NCBI GenBank assembly: GCA_016794585.1 | Contig: JAEUJM010000024.1 | Coordinates: 1 to 64,000, forward strand | From: Acidimicrobiales bacterium | GTDB taxonomy: Bacteria; Actinomycetota; Acidimicrobiia; Acidimicrobiales; DATDAH01 | Length of the DNA: 64,000 bases | Direction of reading: 5' to 3' | Shown: one piece after another, positions 33,411 through 41,647 of the stretch | Position numbering within the stretch: position 1 is the first letter of the stretch | Layout of the letters: each line of letters starts with the position of its first letter | Made by a program: the position numbers and the translations under genes | Notes under the pieces: model-generated | What the model saw: only the letters and a program-made list of their open reading frames with translations | The model's database searches: none | Told to the model about the DNA's origin: nothing

Positions 33411-34064
33411 TCAGGCGGGCCCGACCGCGATGGCCAGGCCGGCGTCGGCATCGGAGCCGGCCCGCAGTGCCAGCTGGATCGACCCCGTTCCATGCTCGGC
33501 CAACGCCGCGCCGAGGAGGGCCTGGGCCCGCTGGTGGTGCTCGGTGACCGATCCGCGAGCCCAGTGCGGCAGGTCGGGGGCCAGGTCGACGACCAGCAGG
33601 CGGCCGGCCAGCGCAGCCTGCCGTTGCCAGTCGGCCTCGTGGCGGTCGATCAGGTCGCGCACGGCGAAGCCCGCCCCGCTCGTCTCGGACTCGTCGAGCA
33701 CCCCGCTCACCTGGTCACGCAGTTCGAGCGCCCCCGATCGGGCCTGCTCGACGAGCGAGCGGGAAGGCCCGTCGAGGGGCTCGTGGGTCAGCAGGTCGAG
33801 CGTGGCAAGCACCGCATGCAGGGGCGTGCGCAAGCGGTGGGTGGCGTCGGCCAGTCGGTCGGCCCGCTGCTCCAGCGCGGCCTCCGCGGCGAGGCGGGCG
33901 TCGTCGGCTTCCCGGGCGCGCCTCGCCACCTTGTCGTTCAGCTCCTGCTGGTGGACCCAGAGGTCGCGGGTGACCCGCTCGGCGATGGCCTCGGCCTCCT
34001 GTCGGGCCCGGCGCTCGCGGTCCAGCCGCCGCTCGAGGCGGGCGATGCGCTCGCCGTCGGTCAT
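33411..34064 (-). CDS. HisKA-domain protein with truncated ATPase, linked to H-NOX
   Basis: The 217-residue protein has a long charged coiled coil (residues 1-65) leading to a HisKA-like dimerisation domain with H76 (ATHRLRTPLHAVLATLDLL). After it only a remnant of a HATPase domain is seen: no clear N-box Asn and no DxGxG or GLGL boxes before the stop. It may accept or pass phosphate, or act as a scaffold, but should not be an autonomous kinase. ATG 34064 overlaps the H-NOX stop (ATGA), so it is the translationally coupled partner of the gas sensor. Confidence 0.8.
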   Translation of the reverse strand: MTDGERIARLERRLDRERRARQEAEAIAERVTRDLWVHQQELNDKVARRAREADDARLAAEAALEQRADRLADATHRLRTPLHAVLATLDLLTHEPLDGPSRSLVEQARSGALELRDQVSGVLDESETSGAGFAVRDLIDRHEADWQRQAALAGRLLVVDLAPDLPHWARGSVTEHHQRAQALLGAALAEHGTGSIQLALRAGSDADAGLAIAVGPA

Positions 34065-34612
34065 GCGCCGTCCGGGTGAGGCGGCGACACCACCAGGACG
34101 CATTCGGTGTCGCCCCGGAGCCGACAGGACGACTGGTGGACGGTGAGGTCCTGGCCGAAGTGGTCGCCCGCGCCCAGCACCAGGCCCTCGGCGAAGACGC
34201 AGAGGTCGCGGGGGGACCAGTAGGTCATCGTCATCGAGCCGTCGGCGAGGTGGTCGACCCGGAACGTGGGCAGGGTGGCCCCCGGCAGCAATTTGAGCAC
34301 CTCGGGGTGGATGATGTCGTTCACCGTGGGCAGGAAGGTGTCGATTCCCACGTGGCCCTTGGCGAAGTCGGGGTAACGGCGGTCGAGGCCGGCGAAGGCG
34401 TGGCGACCGACCGCCCGCAGCACCTGCTCGGTCGTGAGCCCGAAACGGGCGGCGGCCGCATCCACCAGCGCGGCAAGCTCGGCGTCGGTGTACGTGCCGA
34501 GCGCCGTGTAGGCCCCGTCGAGCCCGGCCGCGTCCAGCAGGTCGTCCCAGTCGTCGGCCGACCACTGCTCGGTGACGAACTCCTCGACGATGTTGAACAC
34601 GACGCCCTTCAT
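34061..34612 (-). CDS. H-NOX heme nitric-oxide sensor
   Basis: The 183-residue protein is a complete stand-alone H-NOX domain. The start MKGVVFNIVEEFV is diagnostic. The proximal heme ligand is H102 (NDIIHPEVLKLLPGATLP). The propionate-binding YxSxR motif is Y131-W-S133-P-R135. Residue 140 is Phe rather than the Tyr of oxygen-binding H-NOX proteins, which favours an NO/CO sensor; this is inference from position. It sits between a hybrid kinase (37 bp upstream) and a HisKA protein (overlapping downstream), matching the known H-NOX/histidine-kinase pairing. Confidence 0.93.
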   Translation of the reverse strand: MKGVVFNIVEEFVTEQWSADDWDDLLDAAGLDGAYTALGTYTDAELAALVDAAAARFGLTTEQVLRAVGRHAFAGLDRRYPDFAKGHVGIDTFLPTVNDIIHPEVLKLLPGATLPTFRVDHLADGSMTMTYWSPRDLCVFAEGLVLGAGDHFGQDLTVHQSSCRLRGDTECVLVVSPPHPDGA

Positions 34613-34649
34613 CGCGGCACCATGCGGAGCGGGGCGTCAGCTACATACG

Positions 34650-36644
34650 TCATGAGGTCCTTGGTCCTGGGTCAGGGTGATGGGCGCGGAGCTCCACGGC
34701 CGTGCGTCGCGCCATGGCGCGGAGGCTGACCGGATCCACCGGGGGCATCGGCTCGGCCGACTCCTCGATGCGGCGGCACTCCTCGGCGAGGGCGATCGCC
34801 GCGAGCATGGCACTGGGCGAGCGTAGACCGTGAGCGGCCCGGCGGAGCTGCTCAGCTTCGCCCGTCGTGTGGGCGGCGACGATGGCCTCGACTCGCCCGT
34901 CGAGCTCGGCGATGTAGGTGTCGATCACCCCGTGCAACGCGTGGGCCGGCAGGTCCTCGGCCAGTCGGGCGAGCCGCTCGGCGTCGAGGAGGGTCGACCC
35001 CTCACCGGGCGTGACCGGCGCGGGACGGTCCGCCGATTCGGGGCGGTCGACGATGTCGGTGGACCCGGCCGGCCCGGTCCACGGCGCCAGCGCCTCTTCG
35101 AGGTCGCGCAGCTCGACCGGCTTGGCCAGGAAGCCGTCCATGCCCGCCCGCCGACAGCGCTCGCGGTCGGTCGACAGCGCCGAGGCGGTGAGGGCGACGA
35201 TGGGCACGTGGTGCCTCGTCCCCTGTTCGAGGGCCCGGATGCGCCTGGTGGCCTCGAGGCCGTCCATGCCCGGCATCTGCAGGTCCATCAGCACCACGTC
35301 GAAGTCCTCGGTGGTGGCGGCGCGGACCCCGCTCTCGCCGTCGGGCAGCACCACCGACTCGTGGCCCAGCAGCCGCAGCTGCGCGGTGACGAGCAGCCGG
35401 TTGGTGGCGTTGTCGTCGATCACCAGGACTCGTCCGCCGTCCACCGCGCCCGTCTCGACAACCGTGCCGTTGTCGCCCGACGGTGCCGCGGCGGTGGCCA
35501 GGGGGACGCGGCAGGTGAAGGTCGAGCCCTGGCCGACCAGGCTCGACACCTCGATGGCGCCACCGCCCATCAGCTCGACAAATCGGGCGCTGATGGCCAG
35601 TCCCAGTCCGGCGCCCTCCCTGGTGTTCGAGGCGTCGGCCTGCTGGAAGGCCTCGAAGAGCCGCTCGCGGGCGTCGGGGTGGATGCCAGGGCCCGAGTCG
35701 CGCACGCGGAACACGACCTCGCCGCCGACCGGGTCGGGCGGTGCCTCGCTCGGCCCGATCTCCAGCTCGACGAAGCCGGCGTCGGTGAACTTCACCGCGT
35801 TGCCGACCAGGTTCACCAGCACCTGGCGGAGCCGGTACGGGTCGCCGACGCGGGCATCGGTGACCGTGGCGCCCACGTCGAGGGTGAGGCGTACCCCCTT
35901 CTCGGCGGCGCGGGCCCGGAACAGCGACAGCACCTCGTTCGCCGTCTCTCGCAGCGAGAACGGCTGCGACACCAGGGTCATGCGGCCCGCCTCGATTATC
36001 GACAGGTCGAGCACGTCGTCGATCACCCGGCGGAGCCGGTCGGCCTCGCGGTGGATGCCGTGGGCCCAGGTGAGGGGCTCGGCGTCGAGCGGCTCCTGCT
36101 CGAGGAGCTCGGCGAGGCCGAGGATGGCGTGGAGGGGTGAGCGCAGCTCGTGGCTCACCGCGGCGACGAACTCGGATTTGGCCTGGGCGATCCGGAGGGC
36201 GTCCTCGCGGCCTGCCGACAAGGCCTGTTCGGTTCGCTTGGCCTGGGTGACGTTCCTGGAGGTGAGCACGATCCCCGCGACGTCGGGATCGTCGAGGAGG
36301 TTCACCGCGGTCACCTCGAGCCATTCCTGGTGACCGTCGGCATGGCGGACGCGGAGCTCGGCGGCGACCTCGCGGTGAGGGCTCTCGAGCGACCGCTCGA
36401 GTACGGCAAGGCCGCGGGCCACGTCCTCGGGGTGGGCCACGTCGAGCAGGCTGCGGCCTTTCCACCACGCAGGGTCGTAGCCCAGGATGGGTCGCCCCTG
36501 ACCGGTGGTCAGCTTCACCTGGCCGGCCTCGTCGATCACGGTCACGGTGACCGACAGGTTGTGCAGCAGCGTCGCGAGTCGCTGCTCGGACCGGGCGACC
36601 TCCTCGGCGCCACGGCCCTCCGGCGGCCCGGGAGTGAGGCTCAT
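34650..36644 (-). CDS. PAS hybrid histidine kinase with receiver and Hpt domains
   Basis: The 664-residue soluble kinase has a PAS domain (residues ~20-135), HisKA with H165 (AAVSHELRSPLHAILG), and HATPase with N282 (NLVGNAVKF), DSGPGI and GAGLGLAIS. A receiver follows with D454 (DVVLMDLQMPGMDG), then a C-terminal Hpt domain with H605 (RRAAHGLRSP). It thus holds every step of a phosphorelay except the final regulator. ATG 36644 lies 7 bp from the flippase stop, and the H-NOX gene follows after 37 bp. H-NOX proteins commonly modulate such kinases, so NO control is a reasonable inference. Confidence 0.94.
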   Translation of the reverse strand: MSLTPGPPEGRGAEEVARSEQRLATLLHNLSVTVTVIDEAGQVKLTTGQGRPILGYDPAWWKGRSLLDVAHPEDVARGLAVLERSLESPHREVAAELRVRHADGHQEWLEVTAVNLLDDPDVAGIVLTSRNVTQAKRTEQALSAGREDALRIAQAKSEFVAAVSHELRSPLHAILGLAELLEQEPLDAEPLTWAHGIHREADRLRRVIDDVLDLSIIEAGRMTLVSQPFSLRETANEVLSLFRARAAEKGVRLTLDVGATVTDARVGDPYRLRQVLVNLVGNAVKFTDAGFVELEIGPSEAPPDPVGGEVVFRVRDSGPGIHPDARERLFEAFQQADASNTREGAGLGLAISARFVELMGGGAIEVSSLVGQGSTFTCRVPLATAAAPSGDNGTVVETGAVDGGRVLVIDDNATNRLLVTAQLRLLGHESVVLPDGESGVRAATTEDFDVVLMDLQMPGMDGLEATRRIRALEQGTRHHVPIVALTASALSTDRERCRRAGMDGFLAKPVELRDLEEALAPWTGPAGSTDIVDRPESADRPAPVTPGEGSTLLDAERLARLAEDLPAHALHGVIDTYIAELDGRVEAIVAAHTTGEAEQLRRAAHGLRSPSAMLAAIALAEECRRIEESAEPMPPVDPVSLRAMARRTAVELRAHHPDPGPRTS

Positions 36645-36651
36645 GGCCCGG

Positions 36652-37992
36652 TCACGACACGGCGAGGTCAGGCACGGCCATGTCGGGCATGGCGTCATGT
36701 TGCACCACCGGGGCGGGCCGGCGCGGCCGGGAGGCGCGGGCGGCCACGACGGCCCGTCGGCCCATCACCCCACAGAGCAGGGCCATCACCCCGATCTGCA
36801 CGCCCACCACCTGGCCCGGCGAGCCGTGGATCAGCACCAACGAGGCGGTCTGGAGCGCCGCCGCGGCAAGGAGCAGGCGTGGGCCCTCGGTCCGCCGCCG
36901 GGCCAGGTCGTCGGCCGCCAGGAGGCTGGCCACCGCGAACAACGAGGTCGCCAGCGCGTACGGGCCGAGCAGGTGGCCGAGCGACGCGTACTGCGGGCCC
37001 AGCGCGGTGGCCAGGCCCTGCCCGCCGGCCAGCCATGCCGCCGCGGTGAGCGACAGCGAGACGCCGCCCACCACGCCGACGGCGACGAGCAGCATCCGGC
37101 CATGGGCGCGGTCGTCGGTGTCGCCCCGGGCCACGGCCGGGAAGAGGGTGGTGACGACCGACGAGGTGGCGAAGAACACGGCGCGGCCCACCAGGGCGAC
37201 CGCCGCGTACGCGCCGGCCACCGCGGGGGTGAAGGCGGCCTTGGCCACGAGCACGTCACCGTTGTTCACCAGGATCTGCCCGACGAGCAGCACCACGGTC
37301 GGGGCCGCCGCCCGCCGGACCGCGGCGAGGTGGTCGAGCGGCACCGCCGACCGGCGGTCGCTCGCGGTGGCGCGGGCCGGCCGGGCCAGCCACCAGGCCA
37401 CGACGACGCTGCCGGTCAGGCCGACAGCCGTGCCGGTCACCCCCCATCCGATTCGCACGAGGGCGACCGAAAGCGCCACCCGCACCCCCGCCTCCACCAC
37501 GAAGCTGGCGGCGAGCGGACCGAACCCCAGGCGTCCCTGGAGGCCGCCCCGGTGCACCGCGAGGGCCAGGTAGGCCGGGAGGCCGGCGGCGAAGACCACC
37601 AGGGGCAGCGGGTGGGCCATGCGGAACAGCCCCGCGAGCAACGGGGAGGCGACGGCCAGGGCCGTGGCCAGGGCGACCCCGATCAGGGCGGCCCGGCGGG
37701 CCAGCCAGCGCTGGAGCCCGTCGGCCGAGTCGGGGTCGGGCCCGGCGTCGAGCCGGGCGACCTCGCGGGCCGTGACCATCTGCAGGGTGAGGCCCACCGC
37801 CGTGGTGGTGAGGAACAGGGTGACCAACAGCGTCGCCTCGCCGAAGTCCGCGGCCGAGAGCCACCGGGCCAGTCCGACGTTGAGGGCGTAGTTGCCCGCG
37901 TTGGCGACCATCATGGCCACCCCCAGCAACGCGCCACCCCGGGCCAGGGCCCGGCCGGTCACCGGGGCCGGGGCCGGGGTGGGGCGGTTCAT
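36652..37992 (-). CDS. Polysaccharide flippase-like membrane protein (MOP superfamily)
   Basis: The 446-residue protein has about twelve hydrophobic spans and the N-terminal look of Wzx-type lipid-linked oligosaccharide flippases (GALLGVAMMVANAGNYALNV then WLSAADFGEATLLVTL). The middle segment VLLVGQILVNNGDVLVAKAA fits the conserved seventh-helix region. Its start overlaps the second STAS gene (ATGA at 37989-37992), and the hybrid kinase begins 7 bp after its stop. It probably exports an envelope polysaccharide or glycolipid precursor made with the nearby glycosyltransferases. Placement inside a signalling operon is unusual. Confidence 0.85.
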   Translation of the reverse strand: MNRPTPAPAPVTGRALARGGALLGVAMMVANAGNYALNVGLARWLSAADFGEATLLVTLFLTTTAVGLTLQMVTAREVARLDAGPDPDSADGLQRWLARRAALIGVALATALAVASPLLAGLFRMAHPLPLVVFAAGLPAYLALAVHRGGLQGRLGFGPLAASFVVEAGVRVALSVALVRIGWGVTGTAVGLTGSVVVAWWLARPARATASDRRSAVPLDHLAAVRRAAAPTVVLLVGQILVNNGDVLVAKAAFTPAVAGAYAAVALVGRAVFFATSSVVTTLFPAVARGDTDDRAHGRMLLVAVGVVGGVSLSLTAAAWLAGGQGLATALGPQYASLGHLLGPYALATSLFAVASLLAADDLARRRTEGPRLLLAAAALQTASLVLIHGSPGQVVGVQIGVMALLCGVMGRRAVVAARASRPRRPAPVVQHDAMPDMAVPDLAVS

Positions 37993-38411
37993 CGGACGGT
38001 GCCCGCGGCGGCGCGGTCGAGCAGCAGGCGATCCATGCCGGTCATCTCGAGCACCCGGCGGGGGCCGGCGGCGCGGGGGGCCAGCACCCGGCACACGATC
38101 CCGGCACGCCGGGCGGCCAGGGCCGCATGGCTCACCGCGGCGAGGCCGGCGGCGTCGAGGTCGGTGACCGCGCCGAGGTCGATGACGAGGGTGCCGGGCC
38201 GGCCGACGATGGCCCGGGCTGCCGCGTCACGGAGGTCGCGGGCGGTGGTCACGTCGAGGCGGCCGGCCGGCGCCAGGTGGATCGGCGCGGGGCTGGCAGG
38301 TGTCACCGGGGCGACGTGCCTCCGCTCGGCCGGCAGGGACGGGGCGACGGTGTCGCCGTAGATGGCCCGCTCGAGGGCGTCGACCTGGACGAGCGTGTCG
38401 GTGAGGGCCAT
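37989..38411 (-). CDS. STAS-domain protein
   Basis: The 140-residue protein has an N-terminal extension of ~50 residues and a STAS domain (IHLAPAGRLDVTTARDLRDA, LVIDLGAVTDLDAAGLAAVS). The usual phospho-acceptor Ser/Thr after the conserved Asp is replaced by Ala (DLDAAGL), so it is probably not regulated by an RsbW-type kinase. Its start overlaps the stop of the first STAS gene by one base (TGATG), and its own stop overlaps the flippase start. Role within the operon unknown; STAS partners of sensor complexes are one option. Confidence 0.85.
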   Translation of the reverse strand: MALTDTLVQVDALERAIYGDTVAPSLPAERRHVAPVTPASPAPIHLAPAGRLDVTTARDLRDAAARAIVGRPGTLVIDLGAVTDLDAAGLAAVSHAALAARRAGIVCRVLAPRAAGPRRVLEMTGMDRLLLDRAAAGTVR

Positions 38412-38773
38412 CACGCCGCCACCGCCATGGTGACGTCGTCGATCTCGATCGGGTTGCAGGCCTCGTAGCGGCCGGCCAGTTCCAAGACGATGCGGGCGGC
38501 CGGGCTGGGCGCGGCCAGGATCAGCTCGCCGCCCCGCTCGCGGCACTCGAGCCGGGCGGCCACCAGCGCGTCGATGGCAGTGGCGTCGAGGAAGCGCACG
38601 GCGCTGGCGTCCACCACGACCACGAGGTCGCCGCCGGTCAGGGCGTCGGTGAGGTCGTGGCGGAAGGCGGGCACCTCGTGCACGTCGAAGCGGTCGGGCA
38701 GCACCCGGGTGGCGGTGGCGCCGTGGTGCGAGTGCGCACTGGGATGCAGGGGGGTGATGGTGGCGAGTGACAC
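38411..38773 (-). CDS. STAS-domain anti-sigma-factor-antagonist-like protein
   Basis: The 120-residue protein has a SpoIIAA-like STAS fold: ATRVLPDRFDVHEVPAFRHD, VVVVDASAVRFLDATAIDAL and RGGELILAAP. A Thr (FLDATAI) lies where SpoIIAA has its phosphorylatable Ser, so phospho-regulation is possible. It is the first gene of a six-gene overlapping operon: STAS, STAS, flippase, hybrid kinase, H-NOX, HisKA protein. The shared promoter element lies 43-99 bp upstream of GTG 38773, which has a GGAGG site. Confidence 0.87.
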   Translation of the reverse strand: MSLATITPLHPSAHSHHGATATRVLPDRFDVHEVPAFRHDLTDALTGGDLVVVVDASAVRFLDATAIDALVAARLECRERGGELILAAPSPAARIVLELAGRYEACNPIEIDDVTMAVAA

Positions 38774-38815
38774 GGTGGTTCCTCCGGGAAGGTCGTTGGG
38801 CTTGACCCGTCCGAC

Positions 38816-38872
38816 GCTACGGATCGCCTTTCAAGGCCTCGCCGGGAGGATCGGAAGGATTTCGTCAAGAGA
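38816..38872 (-). promoter_or_regulatory. Shared promoter element upstream of the STAS/H-NOX operon
   Basis: Plus-strand order is GCTACG (38816), then TTCAA (38830, part of CAAGGCC at 38832), GAAGGAT (38854) and CAAGAGA (38866). The two boxes are 12 bp apart, and box 1 lies 38 bp from GCTACG. The same layout occurs at 40994-41061 and 46170-46227. Confidence 0.5.
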
Positions 38873-38916
38873 TTCTCAGGGCCGTTCACCCCGACGGGAC
38901 CGTCGGACCGGACGCG

Positions 38917-38959
38917 GGACGGGCCACGCGCGCCCCGGGGGGCGACGCGTGGCCCGTCC
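38917..38959. terminator. Long hairpin after the GT2-GT4 gene
   Basis: GGACGGGCCACGCG pairs perfectly with CGCGTGGCCCGTCC (14 bp), and the 15-nt loop folds further (CGCCCC with GGGGCG). It lies 48-90 bp beyond the glycosyltransferase stop at 39007 and upstream of the STAS promoter, separating the two transcription units. Nothing else is seen between 38872 and 39006. Confidence 0.75.
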
Positions 38960-39006
38960 GGCGCAGGGCCGGCGGTCTCGGGAGTGGTGTTGAGACGGCT
39001 CAGCGG

Positions 39007-40962
39007 TCAGGCGGCCAGGTCGGCCAGGTGCAGCAGGTGCCAGTCGGCCACGTCGGCCAGGGGGATGCCGCAGGCGGCGGCCCGGTTCTGCTCCCCCATC
39101 GCCACTCGCCGCTCGGGGTCGACCAGGAGGCGTTCGATCGCGTCGGCCAGGTCGCCGGCGTCGCCGGGCGCGAAGGTCTCTGCAGCGAAGCCCTCTTCGC
39201 GCACCAGTTGGGCGAAGTCGCCGATGTCGGGCAGCACCGCGGCGCAGCCGTACGAGCCCGCCTGGTGCAGGACACCTGACGACCCGGTGGTGCTCGTGTA
39301 GGGGAACACCGCCACGGCGGCCTCGGTGAACAGGCCGGCCACGTCCTCCTCGGCCACGTAGCCGGTGAAGGTCACGCCGGGCAGGTCGGCGTAGCGGGCC
39401 TGCACCCCGGCCAGGTAGCCGGCCGCGTTGTGGCTGTCGGTGCCGGCGACGATCACCTCGAGGTCATGGCCCCGGGCCAGCAGGGCCCGGTGGGCGTCGA
39501 GCAGCTCCTCGACCCGCTTGTAGGTGCCCCACTTGCCGAAGGCCAGCACCTTCGCGGGCCCCGGTCGGGGCCCCGAGGGGGCCCGGTCGGGCTCCTCGAA
39601 GCTCCCGTGGGGGGCCAGGTACACGTTGGTGGCGGCGTAGCTGTCACGCAGCACGTCGACGTACTGGGGGATGGTCACCGCCACCCGGTCGGCGACCAGG
39701 ACCAGCCGGGTCACGAGGCGGCCGGCGACCCCGAGCAGGCGGGTGACGAGGGGGTTGGAGGAGAAGCCGGCCTGCTCGAGGTCGACCGTGTCGACCAGGT
39801 TGTGGAGCAGGACCACACTGGGCACGCGCAGCAGGCGCAGCAGCAGCGGCGTGAGCAGGCCCAGGGTGGCGGCGACCTTGCCGGCGCCGAAGCTGGTGAA
39901 GTGGGCGTTCACGAGTACCACGTCGGGTCGCTCGCGGCGCACGGCCCGGGCGATGCGGAGGGGGTTGGCCGGCGAGCCGTACCGCCAGCAGGGCACCGCC
40001 GTGGCGCCGGCGGGCAGGTCGGTCGGCACGCCCCCCGGGTGGTCGTCGCACAGCACGCTCAGGGCGCCGACCTCGGGCTTGGCGGCCAGGTGGCGGGCCA
40101 GGTGGTAGCCGTACTCGTTGAGGGTCGTGGTGCTGGGCGGGTAGGCCGTGACGAGGGCGACCCGCATCGTGTCGGGGGCGGCCTGCGGCGCGCCGGGGAG
40201 GCGGGGGTACACGCCCCGCGCCGAGCGCCAGCGGAGCGCGCCGACGTCGCGGAGGAAGCGGACCGACTCGCGGAGCGGGCGCACCTTCGACCCGGGTGCG
40301 TCGATCCAGCGGACCGGCACCTCGGCGATCTCGTAGCCCCAACGCTGGGCCAGCCACAGCACCTCGAGGTCGAACGAGAAGCCGTCGACCTGCCCGGCGG
40401 CGAACAGTGCGCGGGCGGCGTGGCGCGTGAAGAGCTTGAACCCGCACTGGGTGTCGCCCACCCGCACACCGGTGAGGCGGCGGACGCCGCCGCGCAGGGC
40501 CCCACTGACGAGGCGACGGAGGGGTGACCGGCGGGACTCGTCGGCCCCCACGGCGGCCCGGGAGGCGATGGCCACCTCGGCACCGTCGGCAACGGCCTCG
40601 GCCAGGCGGTCGAACTCCTCGATGGGGGTCGACAGGTCGGCGTCGGAGAACAGGATCAACTCGCCGCGCGCCGCCAGCACGCCGTCGCGGACCGCGGCGC
40701 CCTTGCCCCGGTTCACGCCCGGGTCGAGCACGGTCACGTTCGCCAGGCCGAGCGAGCGCACGAGGGCGACCGTGTCATCGGTGCTGCCGTCGTCGGAGAC
40801 GATCAGCTCCCACGGCAGCCCGGTCGTGCACAGGTGGGCGGCGATGGCGCCAATGGTGGGCACCACCCGCTGCTGCTCGTTGTAGGCGGGGATCACGACC
40901 GACACGACCGGCCGCTCGCCGATCGGGGTGGTCTTCCAGTGCAGGTACTCGTGGTAGCTCAT
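39007..40962 (-). CDS. GT2-GT4 fusion glycosyltransferase
   Basis: The protein has 651 residues. Residues ~18-275 form a GT2 domain like dolichyl-phosphate glucosyltransferases: VVSVVIPAYNEQQR, VSDDGSTDDT, NRGKGAAVRDGVLAARG, FSDADLSTP and GDTQCGFKLFTRHAA. Residues ~288-651 form a GT4/GT-B domain beginning MRVALVTAYPPSTTTLNEYG, which looks like a former gene start, with KVLAFGKWGTYKR and the late acidic/Gly region TSTTGSSGVLHQAGSYG. It should add sugars to a lipid-linked or envelope glycan on the cytosolic face. ATG 40962 has a GAGGAGG site, and the shared promoter element lies 32-99 bp upstream. A strong hairpin follows the gene. Confidence 0.93.
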   Translation of the reverse strand: MSYHEYLHWKTTPIGERPVVSVVIPAYNEQQRVVPTIGAIAAHLCTTGLPWELIVSDDGSTDDTVALVRSLGLANVTVLDPGVNRGKGAAVRDGVLAARGELILFSDADLSTPIEEFDRLAEAVADGAEVAIASRAAVGADESRRSPLRRLVSGALRGGVRRLTGVRVGDTQCGFKLFTRHAARALFAAGQVDGFSFDLEVLWLAQRWGYEIAEVPVRWIDAPGSKVRPLRESVRFLRDVGALRWRSARGVYPRLPGAPQAAPDTMRVALVTAYPPSTTTLNEYGYHLARHLAAKPEVGALSVLCDDHPGGVPTDLPAGATAVPCWRYGSPANPLRIARAVRRERPDVVLVNAHFTSFGAGKVAATLGLLTPLLLRLLRVPSVVLLHNLVDTVDLEQAGFSSNPLVTRLLGVAGRLVTRLVLVADRVAVTIPQYVDVLRDSYAATNVYLAPHGSFEEPDRAPSGPRPGPAKVLAFGKWGTYKRVEELLDAHRALLARGHDLEVIVAGTDSHNAAGYLAGVQARYADLPGVTFTGYVAEEDVAGLFTEAAVAVFPYTSTTGSSGVLHQAGSYGCAAVLPDIGDFAQLVREEGFAAETFAPGDAGDLADAIERLLVDPERRVAMGEQNRAAACGIPLADVADWHLLHLADLAA

Positions 40963-40993
40963 GTGGTCTGTCCTCCTCGGGTGTGAGGAAGAC

Positions 40994-41061
40994 GCTACGT
41001 ACCGTGGTTCAAGGCTCACGGAGGGCGGCTGGCAAGCCTCCCTCAAGAGTCCGGCAACCTC
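40994..41061 (-). promoter_or_regulatory. Shared promoter element upstream of the GT2-GT4 gene
   Basis: Plus-strand order is GCTACG (40994), TTCAAGGCT (41008), CAAGCCT (41033), CAAGAGT (41044) and CAACCTC (41055). The last three are spaced exactly 11 bp apart. Box 1 is 39 bp from GCTACG, as in the related elements. Confidence 0.55.
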
Positions 41062-41647
41062 AGGGGGTGGGCGCGGGCGCCGCCGCCACGCGTTCGAGGC
41101 CGTGGATGCGCCAGTTGCCGTCCTGCAGGAGCAGGCTCACCCGGTGGGTCTCGACCAGCTCGAGCGGTTCGCCGCCGGGCACCGAGCGCGCCACCACGGC
41201 GCGGTCGACCAGGGTGAGCACGGTGCCGTCGTCGCTGTAGAACTCGGCCCGCAGGCGATGCGAGCGCTGCTCGATTCCGCCGCGGCCGGTGGCTCGCACC
41301 TGGTCGAGGGCGCGACCCGTGAACCAGTCCACGGCACCGTCGCTGTTGCCGGTGCGCTGCGCCAGATCGAGCTCGGCCCAGCCCTGGGCGATCGCCGAGG
41401 CGACCTGCTGGCGCGTTCGGGGCTCGAGGGCCCGCCCGAGATCACCGGGGTCCGGCGCCCACCTGACCGCCACGCCGAGGTCTTCGGGAACGGCTTGCGT
41501 GCGGTTGAACGCGTCGGCGGGGTCGGCGCCGGTTCCCGCCTGAACGACCAGAAGGGCCGCCTGGGCGATACCGACGACGGCGACGAGTGCACCCAGTGAC
41601 AACAGTGCAACCGCCAGCCATCGCTTGGCGCGGGTCGTGGCGATCAT
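41060..41647 (-). CDS. Membrane-anchored protein of unknown function
   Basis: The 195-residue protein has one N-terminal membrane helix (WLAVALLSLGALVAVVGIAQAALLVV) and an extracytoplasmic domain. The last part (GTVLTLVDRAVVARSVPG, ETHRVSLLLQDGNWRIHGLE) looks like the NTF2-like/lumazine-type domains that close several actinobacterial wall proteins. The upstream GT-C gene has a similar segment (RDGDRAVVDAHLVSVTSLEE, RVDGRWYLESP). ATG 41647 overlaps the stop of the Ig-like gene (ATGA). Third gene of the GT-C operon; probably works in the same envelope process. Confidence 0.75.
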   Translation of the reverse strand: MIATTRAKRWLAVALLSLGALVAVVGIAQAALLVVQAGTGADPADAFNRTQAVPEDLGVAVRWAPDPGDLGRALEPRTRQQVASAIAQGWAELDLAQRTGNSDGAVDWFTGRALDQVRATGRGGIEQRSHRLRAEFYSDDGTVLTLVDRAVVARSVPGGEPLELVETHRVSLLLQDGNWRIHGLERVAAAPAPTP

